The notes: a model not told the origin generated them from the sequence alone. A DNA stretch of 64,000 nt from Pseudaquabacterium terrae (GCF_013266755.1 NZ_JABRWJ010000010.1:1-64000); one strand, 5' to 3'. Positions 8,399 to 18,008 are shown, counted from the first letter of the stretch. Translations and numbers: made by a program.

Positions 8399-9853
8399 AT
8401 GAACCACGCCACCGCTTCACCGCTCACGCAGCCCCCTGCGGTCTACGACGACACCGCCGTGCGCCAGTTCACCGTGATGTCGGTGGTCTGGGGCGTCGTC
8501 GGGATGGCCGTCGGCGTGTTCATCGCCGCGCAGCTCGCGTGGCCCGAGCTCAACATGGGCGTCCCGTGGTTGAGCTACGGCCGGCTGCGGCCGCTGCACA
8601 CCAATGCGGTGATCTTCGCCTTCGGCGGCAGCGCGCTGTTCGCGACCAGCTACTACGTCGTGCAGCGCACGAGCCACGTCACGCTGTTCGCGCCGAGGCT
8701 CGCAGCCTTCACGTTCTGGGGCTGGACGGCGGTGATCGTCGCCGCGGCCATCTCGCTGCCGCTGGGCTACACCTCGGGCAAGGAGTACGCCGAGCTCGAA
8801 TGGCCGATCGACATCCTGATCACGCTGGTGTGGGTGTCGTACGCGGTGGTCTTCTTCGGCACCATCGCCACCCGCCGCATCCGCCACATCTTCGTCGCGA
8901 ACTGGTTCTTCGGCGCCTTCATCATCGCCGTCGCGCTGCTGCACCTGGTCAACAGCGCCGCGGTGCCGGCCGGCTTCATGAAGAGCTATTCGGCCTACGC
9001 CGGCGTGCAGGACGCGATGATCCAGTGGTGGTACGGCCACAACGCGGTCGGCTTCTTCCTGACCGCCGGCTTCCTCGGGATGATGTACTACTTCATCCCG
9101 AAGCAGGCCGAGCGCCCGGTGTACTCGTACCGGCTGTCGATCGTGCACTTCTGGGCGCTGATCTTCACCTACATGTGGGCGGGTCCGCACCACCTGCACT
9201 ACACCGCACTGCCCGACTGGGCGCAATCGATCGGCATGCTGTTCTCGCTGATCCTGCTGGCGCCGAGCTGGGGCGGCATGATCAACGGCGTGATGACGCT
9301 GCAGGGCGCGTGGCACAAGCTGCGCGACGACCCGATCCTGAAGTTCCTGATCGTCGCGCTGTCGTTCTACGGCATGTCGACCTTCGAGGGTCCGATGATG
9401 TCGATCAAGACGGTCAACGCGCTGTCGCACTACACCGACTGGACCGTCGGCCACGTGCACTCGGGCGCACTCGGCTGGGTCGGGCTGATCTCGATGGGGA
9501 GCCTCTACTACCTGATCCCGCGCATGTTCGGCCGCAAGCAGATGTTCAGCGTGCGGGCGATCGAGCTGCACTTCTGGGTCGCCACCATCGGCATCGTGCT
9601 GTACATCGCCGCGATGTGGATCGCCGGCGTGATGCAGGGCCTGATGTGGCGCGCGATCAACCCCGACGGCACGCTGGCCTACAGCTTCGTCGAGAGCGTC
9701 AAGGCGACGTTCCCGTTCTATGTCGTGCGCACGATCGGCGGCCTGCTGTACCTGGCCGGCATGCTGATCATGGCCTGGAACACCTGGATGACCGCACGAG
9801 GCCCGCAGCCGGCACGCCAGTCCGAAGCGCCTGCAGCGCTGGCCGGTGCCTGA
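8399..9853 (+). CDS. ccoN: CcoN, catalytic subunit I of cbb3-type cytochrome c oxidase
   Basis: A 484-residue protein with about 12 membrane helices. Conserved haem/copper ligands are visible in [24 protein letters not shown] (Tyr-His region), [16 protein letters not shown] and [11 protein letters not shown]. It reduces O2 to water in the inner membrane with high oxygen affinity. The ATG at 8399 follows ccoS by 19 bp and gives the usual short N-terminal tail. It is the first structural gene of ccoNOQP. No perfect FNR box was found directly upstream. Confidence 0.97.
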   Translation: MNHATASPLTQPPAVYDDTAVRQFTVMSVVWGVVGMAVGVFIAAQLAWPELNMGVPWLSYGRLRPLHTNAVIFAFGGSALFATSYYVVQRTSHVTLFAPRLAAFTFWGWTAVIVAAAISLPLGYTSGKEYAELEWPIDILITLVWVSYAVVFFGTIATRRIRHIFVANWFFGAFIIAVALLHLVNSAAVPAGFMKSYSAYAGVQDAMIQWWYGHNAVGFFLTAGFLGMMYYFIPKQAERPVYSYRLSIVHFWALIFTYMWAGPHHLHYTALPDWAQSIGMLFSLILLAPSWGGMINGVMTLQGAWHKLRDDPILKFLIVALSFYGMSTFEGPMMSIKTVNALSHYTDWTVGHVHSGALGWVGLISMGSLYYLIPRMFGRKQMFSVRAIELHFWVATIGIVLYIAAMWIAGVMQGLMWRAINPDGTLAYSFVESVKATFPFYVVRTIGGLLYLAGMLIMAWNTWMTARGPQPARQSEAPAALAGA

Positions 9854-9889
9854 TTCGTGGCCGCGCCGAATAATCAATAGGAATTCATC

Positions 9890-10513
9890 ATGTCCGATCC
9901 CGGAGCTCCCGCGTTCTCGCACGAACGCATCGAGACCAACAGCGTGCTGATGATCGCGCTGATCATCGTCGTGCTGCTGTTCGGCGGCCTGGTCGAGATC
10001 GTGCCGCTGTTCTTCCAGAAGAGCACGACGCAACCCGTCGCCGGGCTCGAGCCGTACTCGGCGCTGCAGCTGGCCGGCCGCGACGTCTACCTGCGCGAGG
10101 GTTGCTACAACTGCCACTCGCAGATGATCCGCCCGCTGCGCGCCGAGACGATGCGCTACGGGCCGTACTCGGTGGCCGGCGAGTTCGTCTACGACCATCC
10201 GTTCCAGTGGGGCAGCAAGCGCACCGGGCCGGACCTGCACCGCGTCGGCGGCCGCTATTCGGACGAATGGCACCGCGTGCACCTGCTGAACCCGCGCGAC
10301 GTGGTGCCCGAATCGAACATGCCGTCCTACCCGTGGCTGGCGACCGCGGCGGTCGATCCGCAGCAGATGGCGCCGCGCATGAAGGCGCTGCGCATGGTCG
10401 GCGTGCCCTACACCGATGTGCAGATCGGCGGCGCCGCCGATGCCGTCAAGGGCCGCACCGAGCTCGACGCGCTGGTCGCCTACCTTCAGGTGCTGGGCAC
10501 CGCGCGCAAGTAA
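9890..10513 (+). CDS. ccoO: CcoO, mono-haem subunit II of cbb3 oxidase
   Basis: A 207-residue membrane-anchored c-type cytochrome: one N-terminal helix (residues 18-42) and one haem site CYNCH at residues 72-76, within the family motif [14 protein letters not shown]. It passes electrons from CcoP to CcoN on the periplasmic face. Downstream PSYPWL and the late Met residues fit the axial-ligand region. Gap to ccoN is 36 bp with the RBS-like sequence taggaa. Confidence 0.97.
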   Translation: MSDPGAPAFSHERIETNSVLMIALIIVVLLFGGLVEIVPLFFQKSTTQPVAGLEPYSALQLAGRDVYLREGCYNCHSQMIRPLRAETMRYGPYSVAGEFVYDHPFQWGSKRTGPDLHRVGGRYSDEWHRVHLLNPRDVVPESNMPSYPWLATAAVDPQQMAPRMKALRMVGVPYTDVQIGGAADAVKGRTELDALVAYLQVLGTARK

Positions 10514-10528
10514 CTCGAGAGGATCGCC

Positions 10529-10672
10529 ATGAACATCGACGTCAATGACCTGCGCTCGGCCGTCACGCTGGTCTCGCTGCTGGTCTTCGCCGGCATCTGC
10601 GCCTGGGCCTGGGCGCGCCGCAACCAGGCCCGCTTCGCCGAAGCGGCGCGGCTGCCGCTGGATTCGGAATAG
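10529..10672 (+). CDS. ccoQ: CcoQ, small cbb3 oxidase subunit
   Basis: A 47-residue protein with one membrane helix (about residues 10-29) and a charged tail. It sits between ccoO and ccoP, where ccoQ/fixQ always lies. It stabilises the CcoN-CcoO-CcoP complex. The sequence starts MNIDVNDLRSAVTLVSLLVF and is preceded by gagagga, a good ribosome site. It was found by position and pattern. Confidence 0.9.
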   Translation: MNIDVNDLRSAVTLVSLLVFAGICAWAWARRNQARFAEAARLPLDSE

Positions 10673-10687
10673 AACGGAGCCCCTGCC

Positions 10688-11587
10688 ATGAGCGATTTCT
10701 TCAACGAGGGCTGGTCGACCTACATCGCGGTGGTCACCGCGGTCAGCATCCTCGCCTGCCTGGTGCTGCTGATCATCGCCGCCCGCACCAAGGCGATGGC
10801 CGCCGACAACACCACCGGCCATGTGTGGGATGAGAACCTGCGCGAGCTGAACAACCCGCTGCCGATGTGGTGGATGGGCCTGTTCGTGCTGACCATCGTC
10901 TTCTCGGCGATCTACCTCGTGTTCTACCCGGGGCTCGGCAGCTTCCAGGGCAGCCTGGGCTGGTCGCAGAAGGCGCAGTACGAGGCCGAGATCCAGCGTG
11001 CGAACCAGGAGCTGGCGCCACTGTATGCGCGCTTCGATGCGATGAGCGTCGAGCAGCTGGCGGCCGACGGCCAGGCGCTGCGCGTCGGCGAACGCCTGTT
11101 CGTCAACAACTGCGCGCAATGCCACGGCTCGGACGCGCGCGGCAGCAAAGGCTTTCCGGACCTGACCGACACCGACTGGCTGTACGGCGGCTCGCCCGAC
11201 GCGATCATCCACACCATCGCCAAGGGACGCATCGGCACGATGCCGCCGATGGCCGCCGCCGTCGGCTCGAGCGACGACGTGCGCAACCTCGCGAACTACG
11301 TGCTCAGCCTGTCCGGCAGCCCGCACAATGAAATCCAGGCCCACCTCGGCCGCTCGAAGTTCACGGCGTGCGCCGCCTGCCACGGCATGAAGGGGCAGGG
11401 CAATCCGGCCCTCGGCGCGCCGAACCTGGCCGACAGGGTCTGGCTGCACGGCTGGGGCGACGAGGCCATCGCCAACATCATCCGCCAGGGCAAGGTCAAC
11501 ACGATGCCGGCGCATGCAGACAAGCTGACGCCGTCGCAGATCCGCGTGCTGGCGGGCTACGTCTGGGGTCAATCTCACCCGCACTGA
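10688..11587 (+). CDS. ccoP: CcoP, di-haem subunit III of cbb3 oxidase
   Basis: A 299-residue protein with two N-terminal membrane helices (about residues 10-32 and 60-80), the FixP signature HVWDENLRELNNPLPMWW, and two haem c sites, CAQCH at 142-146 and CAACH at 228-232. It receives electrons from soluble carriers or the bc1 complex and feeds CcoO. It is followed 20 bp later by ccoG. Confidence 0.97.
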   Translation: MSDFFNEGWSTYIAVVTAVSILACLVLLIIAARTKAMAADNTTGHVWDENLRELNNPLPMWWMGLFVLTIVFSAIYLVFYPGLGSFQGSLGWSQKAQYEAEIQRANQELAPLYARFDAMSVEQLAADGQALRVGERLFVNNCAQCHGSDARGSKGFPDLTDTDWLYGGSPDAIIHTIAKGRIGTMPPMAAAVGSSDDVRNLANYVLSLSGSPHNEIQAHLGRSKFTACAACHGMKGQGNPALGAPNLADRVWLHGWGDEAIANIIRQGKVNTMPAHADKLTPSQIRVLAGYVWGQSHPH

Positions 11588-11607
11588 TCAAGCGTTGGCC
11601 GGTTTCG

Positions 11608-13062
11608 ATGTCTTCCCGCCCCGTGATCCCGATCCAGCCGGTCGCTGCCACCCCTGACGGCAGCGCCGAGCTGATCTCGCTGTTCGAGCGTTCGGCGAAG
11701 ATCTATCCGCGCTCGGTCAGCGGCTGGTTCAACGGCTGGCGCTGGGCCTTCGTGTGGCTGACGCAGGCGATCTTCTACGGGCTGGCGTGGCTGCCGTGGA
11801 ACGGCCGGCAGGCCGTGCTGTTCGACCTCGCAACGCGCCGCTTCTACATCTTCGACCTGGTCCTGTACCCGCAGGACTTCATCTACCTGACCGCGCTGCT
11901 GGTGCTCAGTGCGCTCGGCCTGTTCCTCTTCACCGCCATCGCGGGGCGGTTGTGGTGCGGCTATGCCTGCCCGCAGACCGTCTACACGCAGATCTTCCTG
12001 TGGGTCGAGCAGCGCTTCGAAGGCGACCGCACGGCGCGCATGCGGCGCGATGCCGGCCCGTGGACCTGGGACCGGCTGTGGCGCCGCGGCGGCAAGCACG
12101 CGGCGTGGATCGCGATCGGACTGTGGACCGGCTTCACCTTCGTCGGCTACTTCACGCCGATCCAGCGCCTGGCGGCCGAAGCGACCTCGTTGGCCTTCGG
12201 CCCGTGGGAATGGTTCTGGGTGCTGTTCTACGGCTTCGCCACCTACGGCAATGCCGGCCACATGCGTGAGCAGGTGTGCAAGTACATGTGCCCGTACGCG
12301 CGCTTCCAGAGCGCGATGTTCGATGCCGACACGATGATCGTCAGCTACGACGCGGGCCGCGGCGACCCGCGCGGCGCGCGCTCGCGCAAGGTCGACCCGC
12401 GCGCCAGGGGCCTGGGCGACTGCGTCGACTGCACGCTGTGCGTGCAGGTCTGCCCGACCGGCATCGACATCCGCAACGGCCTGCAGTCGGACTGCATCGG
12501 CTGCGCCGCCTGCATCGACGTCTGCGACGGCGTGATGGACAAGCTCGGTTATGCGCGCGGGCTGATCCGCTACTCCACCGAGAACGGCCTGGCGCAGGGC
12601 TGGACGCGCGCGCAGATGATCCGCCGCGTGCTGCGGCCGCGCGTGCTGATCTACGGCGCGATCCTCGGCGCGATCGGCATCGGCTTCGTCGCCAGCCTGG
12701 TGCTGCGCAGCCCGTTCAAGGTCGACGTGATCCGCGACCGCGGCGCGCTGGCGCGTTTCGTCGACAACGGCCGCGTCGAGAACGTCTATCGGCTGCAGGT
12801 GATGAACAGCACCGAGCGCACGCAGCACTACTCGATCACGGTCGACGGGCTGCCGGGGCTCGCGCTGGCCGGCGCCGCACCGGTCGAGATCGGCCCGGCA
12901 CAGGCGCGCTGGGTGCCGGTGCGCGTGCAGCTGCCGCCGCAGGCTGCGCCGCAGTTCGCCGGCAGCTCGCAGCCGATCACCTTCCACATCGAGCGCCGCG
13001 CGGCCGACGGCGACGCCGCGCGCAGCGTGCACGAGCGCTCGACCTTCCTGGTGCCGCGTTGA
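11608..13062 (+). CDS. ccoG: CcoG, membrane ferredoxin-like cbb3 assembly factor
   Basis: A 484-residue protein with several membrane helices. Its cysteine motifs include CGYACPQTVYTQ, CKYMCPYARFQ, CVDCTLCVQVCPTGIDI and CIGCAACIDVC, the last two forming two [4Fe-4S] sites, and a C-terminal immunoglobulin-like domain follows. CcoG/RdxA reduces Cu(II) for cbb3 copper insertion. The ATG at 11608 gives MSSRPVIPIQPV. It lies directly after ccoP, as in many proteobacteria. Confidence 0.94.
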   Translation: MSSRPVIPIQPVAATPDGSAELISLFERSAKIYPRSVSGWFNGWRWAFVWLTQAIFYGLAWLPWNGRQAVLFDLATRRFYIFDLVLYPQDFIYLTALLVLSALGLFLFTAIAGRLWCGYACPQTVYTQIFLWVEQRFEGDRTARMRRDAGPWTWDRLWRRGGKHAAWIAIGLWTGFTFVGYFTPIQRLAAEATSLAFGPWEWFWVLFYGFATYGNAGHMREQVCKYMCPYARFQSAMFDADTMIVSYDAGRGDPRGARSRKVDPRARGLGDCVDCTLCVQVCPTGIDIRNGLQSDCIGCAACIDVCDGVMDKLGYARGLIRYSTENGLAQGWTRAQMIRRVLRPRVLIYGAILGAIGIGFVASLVLRSPFKVDVIRDRGALARFVDNGRVENVYRLQVMNSTERTQHYSITVDGLPGLALAGAAPVEIGPAQARWVPVRVQLPPQAAPQFAGSSQPITFHIERRAADGDAARSVHERSTFLVPR

Positions 13063-13087
13063 CGGCGCCGATTGCACGAGGTTCACG

Positions 13088-13357
13088 ATGAACACCTCCA
13101 TTCCTTCTCACGGCGCCGCGCCGGTCGCTGCCCCGTCGCGGGCCGGCCGCTGGTGGCAAGAGCCGATGATGTGGCTCGTCGTCGGAGGGCCGCTCGCGGT
13201 GGTCATCGCCGCCAGCGCCACCGCGGCGATCGCGATGCGCGCCGCCGACACCGTCGTGCTGCAGACGCCGGCACCGACCGCGCTGCGTCCCGCCGTGCAG
13301 GCGCGCAACCATGCCGCCGCGCCGCCGCCGGCAACGGACGCGCCAGTCAAGCGTTAG
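13088..13357 (+). CDS. Short FixH/CcoH-like membrane protein
   Basis: An 89-residue protein with one membrane helix (about residues 28-50, MMWLVVGGPLAVVIAASATAAIAM) preceded by WWQEPMMW and followed by an Ala/Pro-rich tail. Position after ccoG and the W-x-x-P-x-x-W pattern before the helix match FixH/CcoH. At 89 residues it lacks most of the periplasmic domain of longer FixH proteins. It probably helps cbb3 assembly or ccoI function; this role is inferred from context. Confidence 0.65.
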   Translation: MNTSIPSHGAAPVAAPSRAGRWWQEPMMWLVVGGPLAVVIAASATAAIAMRAADTVVLQTPAPTALRPAVQARNHAAAPPPATDAPVKR

Positions 13358-13385
13358 AACGACGACAAACGCCGAGGAGACCCCG

Positions 13386-13682
13386 ATGAAGGAACGCGTG
13401 ATGTGGATCGCCTGGCCGGCCTTCCTGACCGCCGGCGCGCTGGAGACGGTGGTCTTTGCGCTGGTCGACCCCGAGGCCCTGCGCGGCTTCGACGGCGAGC
13501 CGCTGGAGCTGTCGCGCTCGGCCGTCTACACGGTCTCGTTCTTCGTCTTCTGGGGCGCGACGATGTTGTCGAGCGCCTTGACGACGCTGCTGTCGGCGTC
13601 ACCGTTCGAGCGCAACCGGTGTCCGCTGCCGGTCGACGGCAGGCCGCAGGCGTGTCCGAAGCCGGTGCCGCGCGGGCGATAG
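13386..13682 (+). CDS. Small two-helix membrane protein at the end of the cco operon
   Basis: A 98-residue protein with two hydrophobic segments (about residues 5-25 and 48-68). The sequence between them reads DPEALRGFDGEPLELSRSAVYTVSFFVFWG. It starts after the RBS-like gaggag, 28 bp behind the fixH-like gene, so it is likely the last gene of the oxidase operon. I do not recognise a characterised function; a role in cbb3 biogenesis is only a guess from position. Confidence 0.65.
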   Translation: MKERVMWIAWPAFLTAGALETVVFALVDPEALRGFDGEPLELSRSAVYTVSFFVFWGATMLSSALTTLLSASPFERNRCPLPVDGRPQACPKPVPRGR

Positions 13683-13752
13683 TCCCGGGTCGGTTCCAGA
13701 TCGCATGGGCCGAAATTCAAGAAAGCTTGCGCCAGGCGATTTCGTAAGCTGT

Positions 13753-13775
13753 TGTCAACACTTATGTTCTTGACA
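13753..13775. promoter_or_regulatory. AT-rich inverted repeat before fic, possible operator
   Basis: TGTCAA (13753-13758) and TTGACA (13770-13775) are complementary arms around an 11-bp AT-rich centre, in a noticeably AT-rich patch (13735-13800) compared with the rest of the window. Position 46-68 bp before the fic start fits a promoter/operator for that gene. Confidence 0.4.
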
Positions 13776-13820
13776 TAGAGTCCAGAATTTGTTGACGGCC
13801 GTCGCAGATGACGGTGACCC

Positions 13821-14981
13821 ATGGCCACGTTTGTCCATCACGATCTGCGCCTGCTCAATCCGAGCTTTGCGTCCCCGCTGCTGGATGTGCTGACCGACCT
13901 GGAACACTTGAGGCGGCTTCAGATCCAGGGAACCACGCCCTGGCCGGTCTTCCTGCAACTGAAGCATGTCTTCCACTTGCTCGAGAGCCTGGCCTCTGCA
14001 CGGATCGAAGGCAATCACACGACCCTGGCCGACTATGTCGACGCCAAGGTGGCCGATGGTACGGGCCGCGGGGATCAGTTGCTCGAAATCGACAACATCG
14101 AGCGCGCGATGCAGCAGATCGAGCAGACCATGCTACCCGGCGAGCCGCTGTCCGAGCATCTGCTGCGCGGTTTGCACGCCACGACCGTCGAGGGCCTCCA
14201 GCGTGAAGGGGACACCACGCCAGGTGCCTACCGAAGAGGGCCGGTGCGCATTGCCCTGGCCACGCACCTGCCGCCCGATGCGATGCGCGTGCCCGAGTAC
14301 ATGCAGGAGTTGGTGAGCTTCGTCAACCGGCCTGACCCGCCCAAGTACGACCTGATGAAAGTGGCATTGGCACATCACCGCTTCGCGTGGGTCCACCCGT
14401 TCGGCAATGGCAACGGAAGAGTCGTGCGTCTGTTCACCTACGCGCTGCTGATCAAGTACGGATTTCAGGTCAGCGCCGCCGGTCGCCTGCTCAATCCGGC
14501 TGCGGTGTTCTGCGCCGACCGCAACCGCTACTACGCCATGCTGTCGGCGGCCGATGCCGGCACGGATGCGGCCCTTGAAGGCTGGTGCACCTATGTGCTC
14601 GCAGGCGTGCGCGACGAGTTGAACAAGGTGAACCGGCTCGCCGACTACCACCACCTGCAGAGCACGGTGCTGCTCCCTGCGGTCACGCACGCGCGGCAGC
14701 GCCAGCTCATCAACCCGCAGGAGGAAGCCGTGCTGGCATCGACGATCAAGTCAGGCGTCGTCAAGGCCGGCGACCTGGAGTCGGCAATGCCCCGGCTCAA
14801 TGCCAATCAGCGCACGTACCAGATCCGCAAGCTCGTGGACGCCGGCATGTTGCAGCCGATCAAGCCGGGCTCGCGGCAGTACTGCATCGGGTTCAGCCAC
14901 AACATGCTGCTTCGCGGCGTGGTGCGAGCGTTGACCGATCAGGGCTTCATTTCTGACGCACTGGCAGGGACGGCGGCCTGA
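13821..14981 (+). CDS. Fic family protein (class II, autoinhibited type)
   Basis: A 386-residue Fido-domain protein. The catalytic motif [12 protein letters not shown] is at residues 192-203 and an N-terminal inhibitory-helix motif SARIEGN (59-65, matching S/T-x3-E-G) lies before it, marking class II Fic. A C-terminal winged-helix-like region follows (about 310-370). Fic enzymes usually transfer AMP from ATP to target-protein hydroxyls. It stands alone between the cco operon and fnr with no antitoxin beside it, and its AT-rich promoter differs from its neighbours, which suggests acquisition by transfer. Confidence 0.88.
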   Translation: MATFVHHDLRLLNPSFASPLLDVLTDLEHLRRLQIQGTTPWPVFLQLKHVFHLLESLASARIEGNHTTLADYVDAKVADGTGRGDQLLEIDNIERAMQQIEQTMLPGEPLSEHLLRGLHATTVEGLQREGDTTPGAYRRGPVRIALATHLPPDAMRVPEYMQELVSFVNRPDPPKYDLMKVALAHHRFAWVHPFGNGNGRVVRLFTYALLIKYGFQVSAAGRLLNPAAVFCADRNRYYAMLSAADAGTDAALEGWCTYVLAGVRDELNKVNRLADYHHLQSTVLLPAVTHARQRQLINPQEEAVLASTIKSGVVKAGDLESAMPRLNANQRTYQIRKLVDAGMLQPIKPGSRQYCIGFSHNMLLRGVVRALTDQGFISDALAGTAA

Positions 14982-15000
14982 TGCGTGCGGGCGGCGCGCG

Positions 15001-15762
15001 TCACACGCCTGGCGCATTCACCAGCCGCCGCAAGCCTTCCTCGTCCAGCACCCGCACCTCCCGCTGCCGCACCGCCAGCAGCCCTTCCTCGTGGAACTTC
15101 GAGAAGGTCCGGCTGACGGTCTCCAGCTTCAGCCCGAGGTAGCTGCCGATCTCCTCGCGCGTCATGCGCAGCACCAGCGCGGTGGGCGAGAAGCCGCGGG
15201 CCTTCAGCCGGCGCGTCAGGTTCAGGATGAAGGTGGCCAGGCGCTCCTCGGCACGCATGCTGCCGAGCAGCAGCATCACGCCGTGGTCGCGCACGATCTC
15301 GCGGCTCATGATCTTGTGGAAGGCCTGCTGCAGCTCGACGAATTCGCGCGACAGCGCTTCGAGCCGGTCGTACGGGATCACGCAGACCTGCGAGTCTTCC
15401 AGCGCGATCGCGTCGCAGGTGTGGCGGTCGTGGCTGATGGCGTCCAGGCCGAGCATCTCGCCGGCCATCTGGAAACCGCTGACCTGGCTCGCACCGTCCT
15501 CGGTCGCGACGCAGGTCTTGAAGAAGCCGGTGCGCACCGCGTACAGCGCGGTGAACGGATCGCCGACGTGGAAGAGCGCGCCGCCGCGGCGCACGCGGCG
15601 GCGGTTGGCCACCAGCGTGTCGAGCCGCTCGACGTCGGCGCTGCGCATGCCCAGCGGCAGGCAAAGCTCGCGCAGGCTGCAGCTGGAACAGGCGACCTTG
15701 AGCTCGTGCATGGGTTCGGTGGAGAGGGTGGCGTGGCAGGGATCGAGCATGAGGCACCTCAA
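15001..15762 (-). CDS. fnr: FNR-type oxygen-sensing regulator
   Basis: A 253-residue CRP-FNR protein with all four [4Fe-4S] ligands in the E. coli FNR arrangement: Cys25, Cys28, Cys34 and Cys127 (SQVCVIPYD). The recognition helix YLGLKLETVSRTFSKF contains E-x-x-S-R for TTGAT. It senses oxygen through cluster loss and controls anaerobic genes. It is divergent from hemN; the 86-bp spacer holds two FNR-like boxes (15771 and 15801), so autoregulation and hemN control are likely. A Met at residue 5 is an alternative start. Confidence 0.93.
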   Translation of the reverse strand: MRCLMLDPCHATLSTEPMHELKVACSSCSLRELCLPLGMRSADVERLDTLVANRRRVRRGGALFHVGDPFTALYAVRTGFFKTCVATEDGASQVSGFQMAGEMLGLDAISHDRHTCDAIALEDSQVCVIPYDRLEALSREFVELQQAFHKIMSREIVRDHGVMLLLGSMRAEERLATFILNLTRRLKARGFSPTALVLRMTREEIGSYLGLKLETVSRTFSKFHEEGLLAVRQREVRVLDEEGLRRLVNAPGV

Positions 15763-15770
15763 CGATGGAA

Positions 15771-15784
15771 TTGATTGTCGTCAG
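15771..15784. promoter_or_regulatory. FNR-like half-conserved box TTGATTGTCGTCAG
   Basis: One perfect TTGAT half-site and a degenerate GTCAG half at the FNR spacing, only 9 bp upstream of the fnr start. A repressor position for fnr autoregulation is plausible. Confidence 0.45.
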
Positions 15785-15800
15785 CATTCATCGCCGGGCT

Positions 15801-15814
15801 TTGCGCTGGATCAA
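15801..15814. promoter_or_regulatory. FNR/FixK-type box TTGCGCTGGATCAA before hemN
   Basis: TTGC-N6-TCAA matches the FixK2/FNR superfamily consensus (TTG[A/C]-N6-[T/G]CAA), with a perfect ATCAA half. It lies 35 bp upstream of the hemN start and 39 bp upstream of fnr. The same arrangement recurs elsewhere in the window. Confidence 0.6.
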
Positions 15815-15848
15815 GCCGTGCGGCGCCCCCCCGGGACAAAGTTGCGGC

Positions 15849-17276
15849 ATGACGACGCTCGCCCCCCAGCCGCCCGTGCGCGGCGACCAACTCGCCCGCT
15901 TCGACGTCGCGGGCCCGCGCTACACGTCCTATCCGACGGCCGACCGCTTCGTCGAGGCCTTCGACGCCGCGGCCTATCGCCGCGCGCTGCAGGACCGCAC
16001 CGGCGCGGGACGCGCGATCGGCGCGCTGGGCGCCAGCGCCGGCACGCGGGCGCCGCTGTCGGTCTACGTGCACATCCCGTTCTGCGAGTCGCTGTGCTAT
16101 TACTGCGCCTGCAACAAGGTCATCACGAAGCACCACGAGCGCGCCGCCGAGTACCTCGATGCGCTGGAGCGCGAGATCGCACTGCACACCGCGGTGCTCG
16201 GCGCGGCGACCTCGGTGTCGCAGCTGCACTTCGGCGGCGGCTCGCCGACCTTCCTGACCGATGCCGAGCTGGCGCGGCTGATGGCGGCGCTGCGCGGCGG
16301 ATTCCGGCTGCTGCCGGATGCCGAGCTGTCGATCGAGGTCGATCCGCGCACCGTGACGCCTGAGCGCCTGCAGCACCTGGCCGCGCTCGGCTTCAACCGG
16401 CTGAGCTTCGGCGTGCAGGATTTCGACCCCGACGTGCAGAAGGCCGTGCACCGCGTGCAGCCCTACGAGTCGGTGCTCGCGCTGATGGCCTCGGCACGGC
16501 GCATCGGCTTCCAGTCGATCAACGTCGACCTGATCTACGGCCTGCCGAAGCAGACACCGGAATCGTTCCAGCGCACGCTGGCGCAGGTGCGCACGCTGCG
16601 GCCCGACCGCATCGCGCTGTATGCCTACGCGCACCTGCCCGAGCGCTTCAAGCCGCAGCGCCGCATCGTCTGCGCCGACCTGCCCGCGCCCGCGCACAAG
16701 ATCGCGATGCTCGCCGCGGCGATCGATGCGCTGGGCGCCGAGGGCTACGACTACATTGGCATGGACCACTTCGCGCTGCGCGACGATGCGCTCGCGGTGG
16801 CCAAGCGGCAGGGCCGGCTGCACCGCAACTTCCAGGGCTACAGCACGCAGCCGGATTGCGACCTGCTCGGGCTGGGGGTGTCGGCGATCGGCAAGGTCGG
16901 TGCCAGCTACAGCCAGAACGCGAAGACGCTGCCGGAGTACTACGACGCGCTGCGCAACGGCGTGTTCCCGGTGGTACGCGGGCTCGCGCTGGAGCGCGAC
17001 GACCTGATCCGCCGCGCGGTGATCATGGCCGTGATGTGCCAGGGCCGCGTCGACTACGAATCGATCGATGCCGCGCACCTGGTGCGCTTCGCCGACTACT
17101 TCGCGCCCGAGCTCGAACGGCTGCGCTCGCTCGCCGAGCAGGGCCTCGTCGAGCTGGAGGACGACGGCCTGCAGGTCACGCCGCTCGGCTGGTACTTCGT
17201 GCGCGCGGTGGCGATGGTCTTCGACAAGCCGCTGCAGGCCGAACGCTGCCGCGCGCGCTTCTCGCGCATCGTCTAG
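15849..17276 (+). CDS. hemN: Oxygen-independent coproporphyrinogen III oxidase HemN
   Basis: A 475-residue radical SAM enzyme with the HemN cluster motif FCESLCYYCACNK (C-x3-C-x2-C-x-C), the SAM-binding HFGGGSPTFL segment, and the C-terminal HemN domain. It decarboxylates coproporphyrinogen III to protoporphyrinogen IX without oxygen, supplying haem for cbb3 and denitrification. The ATG at 15849 gives the standard N terminus (RFDVAGPRYTSYPTADRF). A FixK/FNR-type box lies 35 bp upstream. Length matches E. coli HemN. Confidence 0.96.
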   Translation: MTTLAPQPPVRGDQLARFDVAGPRYTSYPTADRFVEAFDAAAYRRALQDRTGAGRAIGALGASAGTRAPLSVYVHIPFCESLCYYCACNKVITKHHERAAEYLDALEREIALHTAVLGAATSVSQLHFGGGSPTFLTDAELARLMAALRGGFRLLPDAELSIEVDPRTVTPERLQHLAALGFNRLSFGVQDFDPDVQKAVHRVQPYESVLALMASARRIGFQSINVDLIYGLPKQTPESFQRTLAQVRTLRPDRIALYAYAHLPERFKPQRRIVCADLPAPAHKIAMLAAAIDALGAEGYDYIGMDHFALRDDALAVAKRQGRLHRNFQGYSTQPDCDLLGLGVSAIGKVGASYSQNAKTLPEYYDALRNGVFPVVRGLALERDDLIRRAVIMAVMCQGRVDYESIDAAHLVRFADYFAPELERLRSLAEQGLVELEDDGLQVTPLGWYFVRAVAMVFDKPLQAERCRARFSRIV

Positions 17277-17292
17277 CCGCCTCGGATCGCCC

Positions 17293-17979
17293 ATGGTCTT
17301 CGGGCTGCTGATCAGCGCGCTGCTGATGGGCCTGGCCGGCGCGCCGCACTGCATTGCGATGTGCGGCGCGGCCAGCGCCGGCATCGGCTGCACGCGCCAG
17401 CGGCTGTGGGCCTTCCAGGCCGCCCGCATCGCGGGTTATGCGCTGCTCGGCGCGGCGGCGGCCTCGTCGGCCGCGTTGCTGGGCTGGGGTGCAGACCGCA
17501 TCGGCCTGCTGAAGCCGTTCTGGGCGATGCTGCATGTGGCGTTGGTCGCGCTGGGCATCAGCCTGCTGTGGCGCGGACGCCAACCCGCGGCGCTGGACCG
17601 CCTGGCGCAGCGCGCCTGGCAGGGCTTGAGGCTGCGCACCCTGGGCTGGGACGACGGCTCGGTGCGCGGACCGCTGCTGGCCAGCGGCATCGCCGGGCTG
17701 CTCTGGGCGCTGCTGCCGTGCGGCCTGCTGTATTCGGCGCTGATGCTGGCCTCGCTGAGCCCCGCGCCGTGGCACGGCGCGGCGGTAATGGCCAGTTTCG
17801 GCCTGGGTTCCGGGCTCGGCCTGCAGCTCGGTGCACGGCTGTTGCAGCGCTGGTGGCGGCCGAAGGCCGGTGCCGACAGCCGCTGGGGCGTGCGCCTGGC
17901 CGGTGCCGCGGTGGCCGGCGCATCGGCGTGGGCATTGGGCCACGGGCTGTGGCAGGACGTCGCGCGGCTGGTCTGCTGA
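17293..17979 (+). CDS. SafE/TauE-like membrane protein (cbb3-associated type)
   Basis: A 228-residue protein with about six membrane helices. The motif GAPHCIAMCGA near the N terminus and LPCGLLYSAL later are typical of the sulfite exporter TauE/SafE-like family found next to cco and hemN genes in betaproteobacteria. The paired Cys/Met/His residues could handle copper, as suggested for CcoH/CopZ-linked relatives. It follows hemN by 16 bp and is probably cotranscribed with it. The substrate is not known. Confidence 0.75.
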   Translation: MVFGLLISALLMGLAGAPHCIAMCGAASAGIGCTRQRLWAFQAARIAGYALLGAAAASSAALLGWGADRIGLLKPFWAMLHVALVALGISLLWRGRQPAALDRLAQRAWQGLRLRTLGWDDGSVRGPLLASGIAGLLWALLPCGLLYSALMLASLSPAPWHGAAVMASFGLGSGLGLQLGARLLQRWWRPKAGADSRWGVRLAGAAVAGASAWALGHGLWQDVARLVC

Positions 17980-17982
17980 CTG

Positions 17983-17997
17983 GCGCCGCCGCGGCGC
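17983..17997. terminator. Possible short hairpin between convergent genes
   Basis: gcgccg and cggcgc pair around a 3-bp loop in the 29-bp space between two convergent genes, followed by gttt. It could act in both directions, but the T tract is poor. Confidence 0.3.
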
Positions 17998-18008
17998 GGC
18001 GTTTGGAC

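Noticed and set aside
8417-11584. A 1055-codon open frame on the minus strand
   Set aside because: It lies antisense to ccoNOQP, is rich in Arg, His, Ala and Val with no domain, and is a product of high GC at third codon positions.
15001-15762. Treating all three CRP-FNR genes as FNR
   Set aside because: Only this gene has the four cluster cysteines; those at 5090 and 26923 lack them.
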